Positions 21,166 to 33,200 of a DNA stretch of 64,000 bases are shown here, one piece after another. The position numbers and the translations under genes are program-made. Each line of letters begins with the position of its first letter. Position 1 is the first letter of the stretch. The notes beneath the pieces are model-generated. The model ran no database searches. It worked only from the letters and a program-made list of their open reading frames with translations, and was not told where the DNA came from. Source of the DNA: Micractinium sp. NFX-FRZ (taxonomy: Eukaryota; Chlorophyta; Trebouxiophyceae; Chlorellales; Chlorellaceae); the NCBI GenBank assembly GCA_029339195.1, contig JAPTJF010000016.1, positions 124,001-188,000 on the forward strand. Direction: 5' to 3'.

Positions 21166-23104
21166 TTATAACGCACAGCAATGTAAAAACAAGAATTGCA
21201 ACGGAAACGCCCACACGTCTCCGTCCAGCTGGAACAGGGCGCGGTACAGCAGGGGGGCGCGGTCGAGCAGCTGCTGCTTCAGCCTTGCGTCCAGCCAGTG
21301 GCGCTTCCCCAACGCCTGCTCCTCCTCATCCCCTGCACAGGGGCAGGCGGAAAGCGAGCGCGCACATACCAGGGCTAGTGGGCACGGGAGCAGGCGGAAA
21401 GCGAGCGTGCACGTGTGCGGCGCTAGTGGGCAACAGTGCACAAGCGGTGCTGGGGCCGCTGCCGTCAGCGCCACCGCAGCCACCAGCCAGGCAGACCCAC
21501 CCTCCTCCCTGGCTTCAAAGGTCGGTGTGCCTGGAACAGCCCCTATAGCCAGGGGATGGGCCCCCCTGTGCCCCCGCCGTCTCCACCTTTCTTCCCTGCA
21601 CCCACCTTTCTTGCTGGCGTCTTCAAACCTCTCCAACCAATACCGCTCCTGTTCTTGCAGCCACTCCCTCTCCTGCTGTACCTTCTCCGCAATGCTTGTT
21701 GACCGCCGCTTGAAGTGCTGGATCGCCTGGCGCGCCGGCGCCTGTGCGCCATTTCCTGTAGATGCAGGGCAGGGCGGGGCAAGGGTGGGGCAGGTGGGGC
21801 ATCCCGCTTGTTGCTTAAGGGCAGGGCAGGGCAGTTGTTGCGCGCGGCAAGCTTCAGCAGCCAACGCGGATTCACTCACTTCTCTTTGCACGCCTGGCTC
21901 CCCCGCCCCCAGGCATGCCCACATGCAACCGCCCATGCAGGCAGGCTCGAGCTCACCAGCTGCTCTGCTGCCTGGCTGTGCCGCCGATGCTGCCTCCTCT
22001 TCCAGGCCGTACCACGAGCCACGTTTCCTGATGAACCAGTCGGGGTCCTGCTGCGCTAGCCGCAGATGCTCGGAGGCTCTCTTCCAAGCAGAGTGCGCAG
22101 TGTCCCGGTTTAGCAGGTCGCCTGCAACAGGCCAGTTGGTTCTGCTTTTGGCTTGGCATGGCCATGAAATGTTCGAGGCTCGCTTTGTGGTGCAGGGGGG
22201 TGCGCTTCGGCTCGCTGTTAAGCTGGGAAGCACATGCCAGGGCAGGGCGGGGCGGCGCTTGTACGGGCCGCCCTGCCCTAACTTGCACTTGTAGCGGCAG
22301 CGGCGAGGCAACTCACCTTCCCGGTCGCACGTCTCAAACCATTCGAGGTGCCGCACTTCATCCTCTCGCAGCTTCCGCCGCACCAGCCACAGCTTCTGCT
22401 CCCGCCCCAAGGGCGTGTGCTCGCACAGGCGCTGCCGCAGCTCATCACGCCCATCGCCCACTGCTGCCCACAGAATCCAGGTGGTAGATGATCAAGCTTT
22501 GCATGCTGGCAGCACAGGCAGAGGCACAGGGCAGCAAGGCATGCAGCTGCAGCCCCCGCCCATCCCCAGCACAGGCAGCGCTGGCGGCGGCAGCGCAGCG
22601 AGGCGCAGGGGCACTCACCCGGCAGCTTCTCCCAGGGCGGGGACACTTGGGGACCCTGCAGTTAGCAAATCTCTCAGTCAGAGCTGAGCACCAGCAGCTG
22701 ACTGGCAGCTGCGGCGCTCGTTGCGGCGCTCGCGCCAAGCGCAGGACGCTCAGCGCTCAGGAGCGCTGATCAGCCTGGCAGGGGCGCACCTGCGGCCATG
22801 CCGCCGCGCCATCGCTGGCACCGCCAGGTTCAGGATGCTGCCCATCCGCGTTCCTCGCGATGTGCTGCATCAGCAAGGGGATGGACGCAAGTTGAGGCTC
22901 CAAGCAGGCGCGCTGGCGCTGCAAGGTGTCTTGCGCTGGCCAGTGCACGGTGGACGTCTCAGCCCGCACACGCTGCATTGAAGACACGTTCACCCACATT
23001 GGAGCGCTTTGCAGCTGTCCGAGGCCCCAGGGCCGCCGTGCGAGGGCAACGCGGTGCTGCTGGGCCCGTTCCAGCCTTGGCCGGTTGAAGGAGAACGACA
23101 GCAT
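21166..23104 (-). CDS. Tandem gene copy 1: possibly organelle-targeted coiled-coil protein, C-terminus damaged
   Basis: Family unknown. By comparison with copy 2 the exons are 22998-23104, 22790-22864, 22619-22655, 22317-22460, 21957-22121, 21606-21755, 21166-21332. Exon 1 lacks one base relative to copy 2, so normal splicing would break the frame. Reading straight through intron 1 (22790-23104, 315 nt) stays open and restores it, giving about 325 aa. The last exon is also altered: after DGDVWAFPLQFLF it stops at 21166, while another frame to 21128 keeps the membrane-span codons. The middle matches copy 2 well (DELRQRLCEHTPLGRE, QQDPDWF, RQAIQHFKRRSTSIAE). It may be a decaying copy or one with altered splicing. 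Confidence 0.6.
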
Positions 23105-23404
23105 GATGGCAGCAATTCACAAAGGCACCAGGGGGCGTGTTGCGATGCCAAGAGCGGTTTGCGGGATTCTCTCACTGGGTGCTGACGTGGCGTCGTGAAG
23201 GGATGCCATGTGGGATCCTTCCCAGGGTACAGCAGACGCAGGGCAAGCAGAAGCAGAGGGCAGCAACATGCGTGCCAGAAGATGCAGGGGCGGAGGTGTG
23301 GTCGACGTTCGCTGGCAGCGTGCGCCACCCTCACTGCGGCCAAAGGAGAGCGCCCTCCTGCGCCCTCTGGGTGCTGGGGCTACAAAAAAAGGCCAGACAC
23401 TGGA

Positions 23405-23565
23405 CACCTGCTGTCTGCAGGCACCGCTTGCCCAATCATCACAGGGAGGCGGAGAAGAAGCAGCAGAAAAGCACCACACAGGTAAGCCATCAAGGGTCGC
23501 AAGGGTATGCCCACACGTCTCCAGGCCAGAGGGAGCCGGCCTGGTACCGCAGGGGAAGGCGGTCA
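23405..23565 (-). pseudogene. Relic of a last exon from a third gene copy
   Basis: Matches the order and some words of the last exons of copies 1 and 2 (gcccacacgtctccagg, then a diverged ggtaccgcagggg), but the hydrophobic-span codons are gone and a stop follows WAYPCDP. It lies upstream of the copy 2 3' flank, as expected for an older array member that lost its 5' part. Confidence 0.6.
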
Positions 23566-23943
23566 GACACCCGACCGGCCCGCCAGGGAGTGCCCGCCCC
23601 ACCATGCTAGGCACCCTGCGTCCCTCTTTCCCGTCCCCTCCAGCTGGCCTTGTCACCAAGACTGCCACCGCCAACTCAGGCCCAACCGCCTCAGGCTGTC
23701 AGTCACAGTGATGACCTGGCACTGCCTGCTGGCAGTCGGCTCTGCGGATGCGCTGGCGGCGGTGGTTCAGAGCTTCGCCTTGACACCCAACATGCTTGCC
23801 AAATTGTTGGGGTAAGGCAAATCTGGCAGCAGAGGCGAGGCATGCAGAAGCAGAGGGCAGCGACAGAGAAGGAGTGGGCGCGCAGCGTGCGCCACCCTCA
23901 CTGCATGCAAGGCATCTCTGGTTGCTGGGGCTGAACACGGGAG

Positions 23944-26006
23944 TCAGGCAGGCACTGCCTGACCAGAAAACACAGTCAACTCAATGGCCAGGAGAACTAC
24001 AGCAACTAAAACGCCCAGAAGTGTACAAAAAATGATAGAAAACACGAATAGCAACGGATACGTCCACAAGTCTCCGTCCAGCTGGAACAGGGCCCGGTAC
24101 AGCAGGGGGGCGCGGTCGAGCAGCTGCTGCCTCAGCCTTGCGTCCCGCCAGTAGCGCTTCCCCAACGCCTGCCCCTCCTCATCCCCTGCACAGGGTCAGG
24201 CGGGGACCGAGCGCGCACTCACTCCGGGCTAGTGGGCAACAGTGCGCAAGCGGTGCTAGTGGGCAACAATGCGCAAGCCATGTGGGTGGGCAACAATGAC
24301 CAGGCGGTGCTGGAGCCGCTGCCGCCAGCGCCACTGCAGCCACAGCCAGGCAGACCGACCGTCTGCCCTTGATTCAAATATCGGTCTGCCTGAAACAGCC
24401 AGGGGTATGGCCCCCCTGTGCCACCGCGCCTGCACCTTTGTTTCCGGCACACACCTTTCATGCTGGCGTCTTCAAACCTCTTCAAACAATACCGCTCCTC
24501 TTGTTCCAGCCGCTCCTTCTCCTGCTGCAGCTTCACTGCAATGCTTGTTGACCGCCGCTTGAACTGCTGGATCGCTTGGCGTGCAGACGCCTGTGTGCCT
24601 TCTCCTGTAGATGCAGGGCAGGCAGGGGCTGGGGCGGGGCAGGTGGGGCATCCCGCTTGTTGCTTAAGGGCAGGGCAGGGCGGGGGTCGCGGCGGGGCAG
24701 CGACGGCAGTTGTTGTGCGGGGCAAGCTTCAGCAGCCAACGCGAATTCACGCGCTTCTCTCTGCACGCCTGGCTCCCCCTGCCCCCAGGCATGCCCCTAT
24801 GCAACCGCCCATGCAGGCAAGCTCGAGCTCACCAGCTGCTCTGCTGCCTGGCTGTGCCGTCGATGCTGCCTCCTCTTCCAGGCCGTACCGCGAGCCATGT
24901 TTCGTGACGAAGCAGTCGGGGTCCTGCTGCGCAAGCCGCAGCTTCTCAGAGGTTATCTTCCAAGCAGAGTGCGCAGTGTCCCGGCCCAGCAGGTCGCCTG
25001 CAGCAGAGCAGTTGGTGTGCTTCGGCTTGCCTGGCTTGGCCCGCGGACGTCCGGGGCTCGCTGTGTGGTGCAGGGGTCGCGCTTCGGCTCCTTGCGAAAT
25101 GCAGGAGCACATGCCAGGGCAGCACAGGGCGGCACTTGTACGGGCCACCCCGCCCTAACTTGCGCTCTCACAGGCAGCAGCAGGATCACGCACCGTCCCG
25201 TTCGCACGCTTCAAACGACTCCAGGTGCCGGACTTCCTCCTCTCGCAGCTGCTGCCGCACCAGCTGCAGCTTCCGCTCCCGCCCCAGCTGCAGCTTCCGC
25301 TCCCGCCCCAGGGGCGTGTGCTCGCACAGGCGCTGCCGCAGCTCGTCGCGCCCATCGCCCACTGCTGCTCACAGGAATCCAGGTGGCACACGGTTCAAGC
25401 TTTGCAAGAAGGCAGTACAGGACAGGCAGAGGCACAGGGCAGCAAGTGGTCTACAGCAAGGCAGGCAGCTGCGACCCGCCCATCCGGGCACCCCAGCACT
25501 GGCAGCGCTTGCAACAGCCACGCAGCGAGGCTCAGGGGCACTCACCTGGCAGCTTCTCCCAGGGCGGGGACACTTGGGTACCCTGCAGTCCGCAATTTCC
25601 TTAGTTAGAGCAGAGCAGGACACCTGGCTGGCAGCTGCGGCGTTCGCGCAAGGCGCAAGACGCTCAGCGCTCAGCGTGGCAGGCGCACCTGCGGCCTTGC
25701 CACCATGTCACTGGCGCCGTCAGGCCCTGGATGCTGCTCATCCGCCCCCCTCGCGAGGTGCTACATCAGCAAGGGGGATGGGCGCAATTTGAGGCTTCAA
25801 GCAGGCGCGCTGGCGCTCAAAGGTGCCGCGCTTGTCCAGGCCAGTGCGCACGGTAGACGCTGTATCGCACCAGCTGGCACTGAAGACATGTTACCCACAT
25901 TGGCGCGCTTTGCAGCTGTCCGGAGGCCCCAGGGCCGCCGTGCGAGGGCAACGCGTTGCTGCTGGGCCCGCCCCAGCTTTGGCCGGCTGCAGGAGAGCGA
26001 CATCAT
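23944..26006 (-). CDS. Tandem gene copy 2: possibly organelle-targeted, single-span membrane protein, 7 exons, 313 aa
   Basis: Exons 25899-26006, 25689-25760, 25546-25582, 25194-25361, 24833-24997, 24455-24604, 23944-24185 (942 nt, intact frame). The N-terminus (MMSLSCSRPKLGRAQQQRVA) is Ser/Arg/Ala-rich and lacks acids, like an organelle transit peptide. Charged helices and likely coiled coil follow, including FKRRSTSIAVKLQQEKERL. A long hydrophobic span (FVFSIIFCTLLGVLVAVVLL) lies close to the C-terminus. Exon 4 carries a 24-nt tandem insertion absent from copy 1. Family and function unknown. Confidence 0.75.
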
Positions 26007-26329
26007 GATGGAAGCAATTCACAAAGGCACCAGGGGGCGTGTTCCGATGCCAAGAGCGGTTTGCGGGATTCATCACACGTGCACGGGTGCTGACGTGGCG
26101 TCATGTGGGACGGCGGCCACATGCCCACATGTGGGGTCCTTCCCGTGGGAAGTTTATCAGCAGGCAAAGCAGGGCAAGCAGAATACGAGGGCAGCAACAC
26201 GGGTACCAGCAGAAACAGAGGCGGGGGGGTGGGTAGACGTTCGCTGGCAGCGTGCGCCACCCTCACTGCGGCCAGTGGCGGCCAGTGGAGGGCGCCCTCC
26301 CGCGCCCTCTGGGGCGGGAATTGCATAAT

Positions 26330-26480
26330 TGCCACCCACTGGACAGACAGCTGCCTGCTGGCACTGCTTACCCAACTATCGAATGCCAGAGGAATAGCAC
26401 TACAAAGGTCGGCCAACAAGGGTCGCAGGAGGATACGCCCACACGCCTCCGGCCAGCGTGAACAAGACCCGGTACAGCAG
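26330..26480 (-). pseudogene. Relic of a last exon from a fourth gene copy
   Basis: Reads LLYRVLFTLAGGVWAYP on the minus strand, aligning with LLYRALFQLDGDVWAF of copy 1, then stops at a TAG without a membrane span. No upstream exons follow on the right. Confidence 0.6.
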
Positions 26481-27347
26481 CGCGCCAGGCCCTGCTGCCA
26501 CATTGCCCGCCGCCAGGCGGCTGCAGGAGGCTGCATGGTGGGCGCAGGGGGGGATTGCTGCACACAACATGTTGCTGGCGGCTTTTGGGGGTCCCGTTTT
26601 GGGGCTCCTTGCAGACTGTGCTGTGTCATGCTGTGTCATGCTGTGCAGTGATGTGTGCGCCCCGGGCTCCCCCCCGGCCCCCGTTCTCGTCATACTCTTG
26701 CCATCCAGCAACTGTCGCTTACCCCGCGCATGCATAACTGCCGGGCCAGCACCCTGTTCCTCTCAGCTGCCGCCATTGCATGTTGCGCACATGCCACGAG
26801 CTGACTGGAGTGTAGCATTCTGTTTACATAAAGCCGAGCCTGATGTGGAACTGGCGATGCCATACACAGTTTGCTGGCTCGCCAAAGGGCTGGAGGGCAC
26901 AATTACAAGGGATGCAGCGTTATGGGAGGGAGACGTCTACAGTTTGTGTCAGCCCGGGCGGGCGGGCGGTTTTGCGTGAGCTCAGAGGGGCAGCAGGGCT
27001 GATGTCATGGGTATGCCGGCAGCGCCCAACAGGCAGGCGAGGTCCTGCTGCTGCGCCGACGCCCCTACTCCTCATCTGTCCCCGAGACGATCGCCTCGCT
27101 GGCAGCCACGTCACCGGGGCGCAACCTGCACCGGGCAGGCAAGCAGAGTGGGGCAGGTGGCGTGTTGAACCATCACGCCGATGGAACAATCGGGGCAGGG
27201 GAATCGGATATTTCAACATCAGTCACTGCAGTCCTTGCGGGGCTCGTCATGAGCGCAGACCCAGCCTGCCACGGGCACGGACCAACACAAGACAGTCTGT
27301 GGCTTGCCAAGCCGATGCAGCTGTGTGCACGTGCAAAGGGTTCCCTC
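26481..27347. other. Intergenic upstream of tandem copy 2 and downstream of RNase T2
   Basis: No supportable gene. Minus-strand TGTAA motifs (TTACA on +) at 26903-26907 and 26824-26828 may end the RNase T2 transcript. A short tgctgtgtca tandem occurs at 26619-26640. Confidence 0.5.
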
Positions 27348-29535
27348 TCACCTGAGCACGGCGCCCGAGGCAGCCTGGGCGACGGCAGTGTCGGGCCCCC
27401 ACTGGGGCACGTAGCGGCCACAGCCATCGGGCACGGGGGCGGTGCCCAGCGGCAGGGCCACTTCGTCGCCGCATGTGGCGTGCCGCTCGCAGGCGTGGTC
27501 GGCCAGCACGCCGGCGGGGCAGTCACGTGCCTGCAGGAAGCAGGGACAGGGGAGGGGAGGGGAGGTCGGGCATGCATTACTTGTAAGCTGCCCTGGCTGC
27601 CTGCGCTCACACCTCGAATGTCGTTCCCCAGGCACAGCCGCACCTCCTCCTGCAGCCACCTTGCGCACCTGTGCCACATCAGACTTTCCAAAGCAGAAGA
27701 TGTCCCCACCCTCATCTCGCGCCCCACACATAGCCAGACCTCCCCCAACAGCCATTTTCTACCCTTGAGGAAATATGAAGTATGCGATGCAGATGGCAGA
27801 ATGCGTGTCCCTACCTTCAGGTCGCGCCCCACACACATGCGGACCTCCTCCAGCAGCCAGCGCCGCTCCCGCATTTGATAGAAGCAGACTAGGATGGGGG
27901 TAACGCCGTAGGCGGAGCGCACCGCCTCGCGCAGGGCTGCGGCGGTGTAGGTGGCGGTGTCGGAGGGGACGATGCCCGCGCTGGCAAACGCTGCCTGCGA
28001 GGCGTGGGAGCAGGCGGGTGACTCAGTCTGTAGGAGCATGCAGCAGGGCAGCTGTGGCCGTGCCAGTGCTTGCCCTGATGCGGGGCAGTGTGGGTGTGCG
28101 ACTGTGCCCACCCTGGTGGGCCCTCAGCAGTAACGTCCACCCCAGAAGTAACGCTGCAGCTTCTCTTGGAAGTGCAGCATGACATCAGCAACAGCATCAT
28201 GCTGTGGTTTGCAAGGGTGTCCCGTCTACGAAAAACACGGTTGGCATCGTGCCCCTCAACAAAGTGGCCCCTTCCCACCTCCAGGTCGTGCCGCTCTCGC
28301 AGGTGCAGCGCGGCTTCAGTGAACGTGTCGCGGTCGGGGATGGCGTCGGCGCAGGTGCCGTGCTTCATCCACTCGTACAGCCAGAAGTGGAAGTCTGCAC
28401 AGGCAGGCAGGCAGGCAGGCAGGGCAGGGCACTCAGGGATTGCACAGGTGGAGGCCACGGCAGGCAGGCAGGGGGGCAGGAGGGCAGGCAGCCAGGGGGA
28501 TCTCCAGCGCAAAGCTGCATGTGGTCGATTGCACATGAATGCAGGCAGCACAATGGGTTGGTTGGCGGATGATACTCAACGTGGGCTTGGATGCGGTGCA
28601 GGGTTGAGGGCGGTCAGGCAGCCTGACAGGCGGTACACAACGCGGGACAGTGCAGGCCCGCCAGGCAGCGGGCACAGCGGGTGTGCTCAGCTGGTCTTCC
28701 CCCCTCACCCGTGCCCTTGAAGCTGGGCCACTCGCACTCCTGCCGCTGCTCCTGCTCTTCACCGCTCTCCAGCCCGGCACTGCCTGCCAGCCGTACACGG
28801 CGCAGGCTCTGGGAGGAGCCAGCAGCCCTGCGGCCGGCGAGCGGCACCTCGCCACCGGTTGGCACGCGGCAGCCGTGGCAGCTGCTGCAGCGCTTGAAGT
28901 CGACGCCACAGAACTGCGGGGGGGCGATCAGGGTTGGGAGGTCCGTCAGGAGTGCCTGGCATTGCAGCCGACTGACTGAGTGAATGTCCCCCCCATTCAG
29001 CCAAATTCGCATGTAGAGCCATCTGCAGTGACCATCTGGAACAGCCATCGGGCGGGAGCAGGGTAGGGAGGCAAGGGATGCACCACACCAAACACAACAC
29101 GTGAGTGAGGGAGGCGAGAGCAACCAGCCAGAGCTGCACAGGCGCGCACCTGAGGCCAGCTGCCGTCGCTGTACTCTGGCCATAAGCCATGGATGGTGAA
29201 GGCGTTGCTGCAGGAAGGGAGAAAGCATGATTTGTGTATTCAGGTGCATTCTGACACGGTTGAACAAATCAGACAGGCCTTGCTCGTCCGACAGGCTCGG
29301 CCCCACTGGCGGTGGCGGCAGCATCTGCACTTGCGCCCTGGGGCCACCACCCCGATGGCAGCACGCACTAGGGCTGTTTGGAGCAGGACTGCCTCATAGC
29401 GCGCTGGTGTGCGCAGAAGCTGGGGCCATAGTTTTGGACAAAGAGGTAGAGGTCGGGGGAGGGGCCCCAGGCGGCAGCAGCGGAGCCCGCCAGCGCCAGC
29501 GCCAGCAGCAGCGGGAGGCGGAGTGAGCGGACCAT
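27348..29535 (-). CDS. Secreted RNase T2-family ribonuclease, 6 exons, 302 aa
   Basis: Acid endoribonuclease that cleaves single-stranded RNA through a 2',3'-cyclic phosphate, in the secretory system or outside the cell. Exons 29369-29535, 29150-29207, 28709-28913, 28279-28394, 27815-27994, 27348-27530 (909 nt). Residues 1-22 are a signal peptide (RLPLLLALALAGSAAAA). Both active-site boxes are present: FTIHGLWP (His near 62) and EWMKHGTCA (Glu and His near 151 and 155). The region between them is Cys-rich and longer than in typical S-like RNases. The stop TGA overlaps a perfect donor (AG|GTGAGA), so an extra C-terminal exon is possible. Confidence 0.92.
27605..27873 (-). repeat. Junction echoes: donor of RNase T2 exon 5 (2 copies)
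   Basis: Parent 27807-27873 (EEVRMCVGRDLK codons plus donor) recurs at 27704-27763 and 27605-27664 in the downstream intron; both echoes end in a GTG donor-like motif. Confidence 0.8.
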
Positions 29536-30280
29536 GGCCTGCGCAGCCGCAACAGGCTTCTAGCAGACCTCGACCGTGGTTTGCGATTTGAAGGCGGCGG
29601 AAAGGCGCGCGAACAGACAGAGCACTCAAACGGGAGGCGTGTCGGGGCGGAGCGGCGGAGCGTGCAGTGATGCGCAGCCGATCTCCATGCAGCCTGCTTT
29701 GAGCGAGGGCAGTTTAGCGTAGTGGGAGCTGCGCACGTGACCGTGCTGTGGCCTGCTGCGGCGGGCTGCCGACAGCCAAGCTTCTCTGCTTGATTCAGTT
29801 CCCTATGATGGCGTTGCCCCACCTATGTAGAGTGATGGCTCGTCTCAGAGAGAATTGGCACATTGTGCATCTATGTTGCAGGTTGTTTGTAAAGGAGGTG
29901 CATACCAAATTGCGTCTTCAGTTGATCAGCGGCTTGCAGCTCTGAGGGGGTGGCAGCGGCAGGAGCGCGCAGTGCTGGCAGGGGCAGCAAAGCTGGCCGT
30001 AAGGGGGAGAGGAGGAGGGCAAAGTGCGGGAAGAGGGGTTGGGGTATTTGCGCAAAATTGGTCGGAAGAATCGTGGGGGTCAGGCAATCGTGGGCCCCGC
30101 GGGCCAAGGATGCATCTGTAACGGTGCTGTGCAGGGAACGAGCAAGGTAGATGCTGGCACGGCGGCAGCGTGCCTGCACACTGCAGGCATCTGCTCTGCC
30201 CACTGCGCCATGCGCGCATTAGGCTGTGCGGCTGCAGGTGTGAAAAAGAAGCAGGATCGGCGATCCACAGGGTGCCCGCC
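29536..30280. other. Intergenic: promoter of RNase T2, 3' region of LCB2
   Basis: 745 nt with no ORF I can support on either strand. Confidence 0.55.
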
Positions 30281-33200
30281 TCATGCCATCACAAGGTTGG
30301 CCTTGGCGTGTGCAGGGCTGGTCAGCAGCCGCCGGTTGGCCTCATCGCAGTACTTGAGGTGGCACCTGCAGGAGGGGCGGCAGCATGGGCAGGCCGAGAC
30401 GCGGTTCGGGAGGTGTGTCCAGCAGTGGGCAGTGCGGTGCTGGCAGCTGCCGCAGCCACTTGAGCACCCTGCATCATCGACCCTGCCCGAAAGCATCGTG
30501 TCCCCAGCCCCACCCCGCACCTGCCCACCAGCTCCATACTGGGTGTGCAAGGCCACCACGTGCACGGCGGGCACCCTACCCCAACCTCCCAAAAAACCTC
30601 CAGTCCTCCTTGATTCGCAAGGCCTCCACGTGCACGGGACCAAGTGCACCCCACCCGCACCTCAGGAAACCCTGCTGTGTTACTCATAAAGCACCGAGCC
30701 CACCCACCTGTCCACCAGCTCGCCAAACACCTCCATGGCATAGTCCAGGTCCTCCCTGGTGTGCGAAGCCGAGATGCAGACGCGGATGCGGGCGGTGAGC
30801 AGCGGGGTGGCGGGGAAGCCGACCACCACGATGGCCAGTCCGCGGGACAGTGAGAAGCGGGAGACGGCGGGCAGCTTGGCGGGGTTGAACATCATGATGG
30901 GCTGCGGGGGGGTGGAGGCAGGAGGGAAGGTTGAGGGTGCGTCAGAAAGGAGGGCTGGGCAGGTCGGCTGCGCAGGTCGGCTGCAGGGCAGCTTGGCGGG
31001 GTTGGACGTCATATGATGGGCTGCGGGGGGCGGGGCCAGGAAGCAGGGGACAAGTCAGGGGCGCATGTAGAATGAGTCGGGGCAGGTAGGCGGCCGGGCA
31101 GCTTGGCGGGATGGTATTTGCAATGGACTGCAGGGGCGGGCGGGCGAGGTGCGCAGGGTGGGGGTGGCAGGCAGAGAGCGAAGCAAGCACGTGGTGATGC
31201 GCCTCTGAAGTGGCAGGGCTGGCACAGTGTGGGGTCAAAGGACCACGCACTACCTTACGCTGCCCAGAGACGTTCCACGCAGCGGCTCCCAGGCCGGCTG
31301 GCAACTTGCGAGAGTGTGTGCCCTGCCCTTACCATGACTGGCGAGTCCCAATCCCCCAGCACATCGAACCCCTGCTCCAGCAGCCGCCTGCACAGGGAGG
31401 AGGGTCCAATCAACCAGGGAAGAGGTCAAACGGGCTGCTGGAGCAGAGCACGGCGTTGCTGGGCACAGCAAGAAAACCGGCCTTGTGTTCCTGACCTCGC
31501 TCGCTGCCCAGTGTCCCTGGCTGGCAGCCCCACCTGCGGACGTAGTTTGCGTTCTCCCGCAGGGCCGCAATCTTGGCGGCGCCGCGCCCGCTGCCGTCCC
31601 GCCCCAGGATGACATGCAGCGCTGAGATGACCATCTCCACGGCCTGCGGGGCGGGCAGGCAGGAGGGGAGCAGGCAGGTGGGCAGGTGTCACATGTGTGG
31701 TGGGCAGGCAGGGGGCGGCATGGACGGCCTGCCTGGGGAGGCGTCTGGCCTGCAGGCTGCGCAGGAATAACAGGCAGGTGGTGCAGTCAGGCTCGCAGGA
31801 AAAGCACCCAAATGGTGCGGGGAGCATCCAATGGCAGCACCTCCCCGACCTGGCCCCTGCAAGCTGTCCCCCCTGCCTGCCCCTCCCACCCCACCCACCG
31901 GCGGCGCCATGGCGGCGGCGTACAGGTGCGCTGGGCAGTGGTTGCGCAGGTACTGGATGAGTCCCTTGTCGCCCGCAATGTACCCGCCACAGCTGCCAAA
32001 GCTCTTGGTGAAGGTGCCCATCATGACGTCCACGTCGGCTGTGTCCACGCCGTAATGCTCGCACACGCCGCGCCCGCCGGGGCCCAGCGCGCCGATGGAG
32101 TGCGCCTCGTCCAGGTACAGGTAGCACTGCAGCCGGTGGGAAGGGGTAGAGGGCAGGAACATACGTGGGAGGCAGGGTGTGGGCAAAGCTGTCAACTGGG
32201 GGGCGCCAATGTGCCTTGTGCGGGCAGTGCATGTGGGGAGGGTTAGGTGATGCGGTGCTTGGATCAGGGCGGGGAGGGAGGGCAAGGCGGGGCAAGTTGG
32301 GTGGGAGGCGCGGGAAAGGAGGCAGCTGTATGCTGTAAGGGCACACACAACCTTACACCCCTCCACCCACCTTGTACTTCTTCTTGATGGCCACAATCTC
32401 CTTGAGCCGAGCCATCTCCCCCTCCATGGAGTAGATGCCCTCAATGATCACCACCTGGCGGCGAGGAAGGGGACGAGGCAATGGAAGGGGTGCAGCAGTG
32501 AGCACTGGAGGGAGGGTATGACGAGGTAGATTCCTGGCCCTGCCACCCAGCCCAACGCAGCCCTGTCCAGCCGAGCCCAAACCAGCCGTACAACCCCTCC
32601 CCCCTCCCGCCCCGCCCCCCAACTCACAATCTTCTTCCACGGCCGCCCTGTGCGCGGCTGCCCCTCTGCGATGGCCGCGCGCAGCACCGCCTCCAGGTGG
32701 GCGGGCTCGTTGTGGTCAAACACCTTGACCTTGGCGCCTGCAGGTGGCGGCAAAACGGCGGGGCAGCATATGAGCCGGGCATCACGCAGGCTGGCGGGGG
32801 CTAAGACCTCCATACAGGCGGAGCAGCAAGCAGGGCCATGCGCCACCCCTGCCCCTTCCTAGGCAGCGACATGCACACCCGGCGCTTCCATGACCCCCTC
32901 AGCACCCCAAACCGGACCACCCCACCCGCCCACCGCCCGACCTGCGCACATCCAAACCACCCCGCCCGCCCACGCACCCGACCCGCGCACGCCCGCCACG
33001 ATGGAGGAGTGGTTGAGCGCGTCGCTGACCACCAGCGTGCCCTTGCCCGCCAGCAGCGGGATGAAGGCGGAGTTGGTGGCAAACCCCATGCCGCACGTGA
33101 TGGCGTCCTCCTTGCCCTGCAGGACGGGCATGACGTGACGGGCCGGCCTGGTTGAGTCCACAGCTGCCACGAACCCAGATACATTGACCGTTAGACACAC

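Larger units (their letters stand above)
20820..26480. repeat. Diverged tandem duplication, two units of about 2.8 kb
   Basis: Unit 1 (about 20820-23565) and unit 2 (about 23690-26480) share order and sequence: a 3' flank with gatgacctggcactgcctgc, the gene's last exon, all upstream exons, the promoter with caaaggcaccagggggcgtg (23122 and 26025), and finally a relic of another last exon. The motif gcagcgtgcgccaccctcac appears four times (near 21052, 23309, 23883, 26246), once by each gene 3' end and once by each relic. The ancestral array therefore held more than one copy before the last duplication. Confidence 0.85.

Noticed and set aside
26458..27355. + strand ORFs of 170 aa upstream of the RNase gene
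   Set aside because: They cross the relic exon and microsatellite-like sequence and show no recognisable protein.
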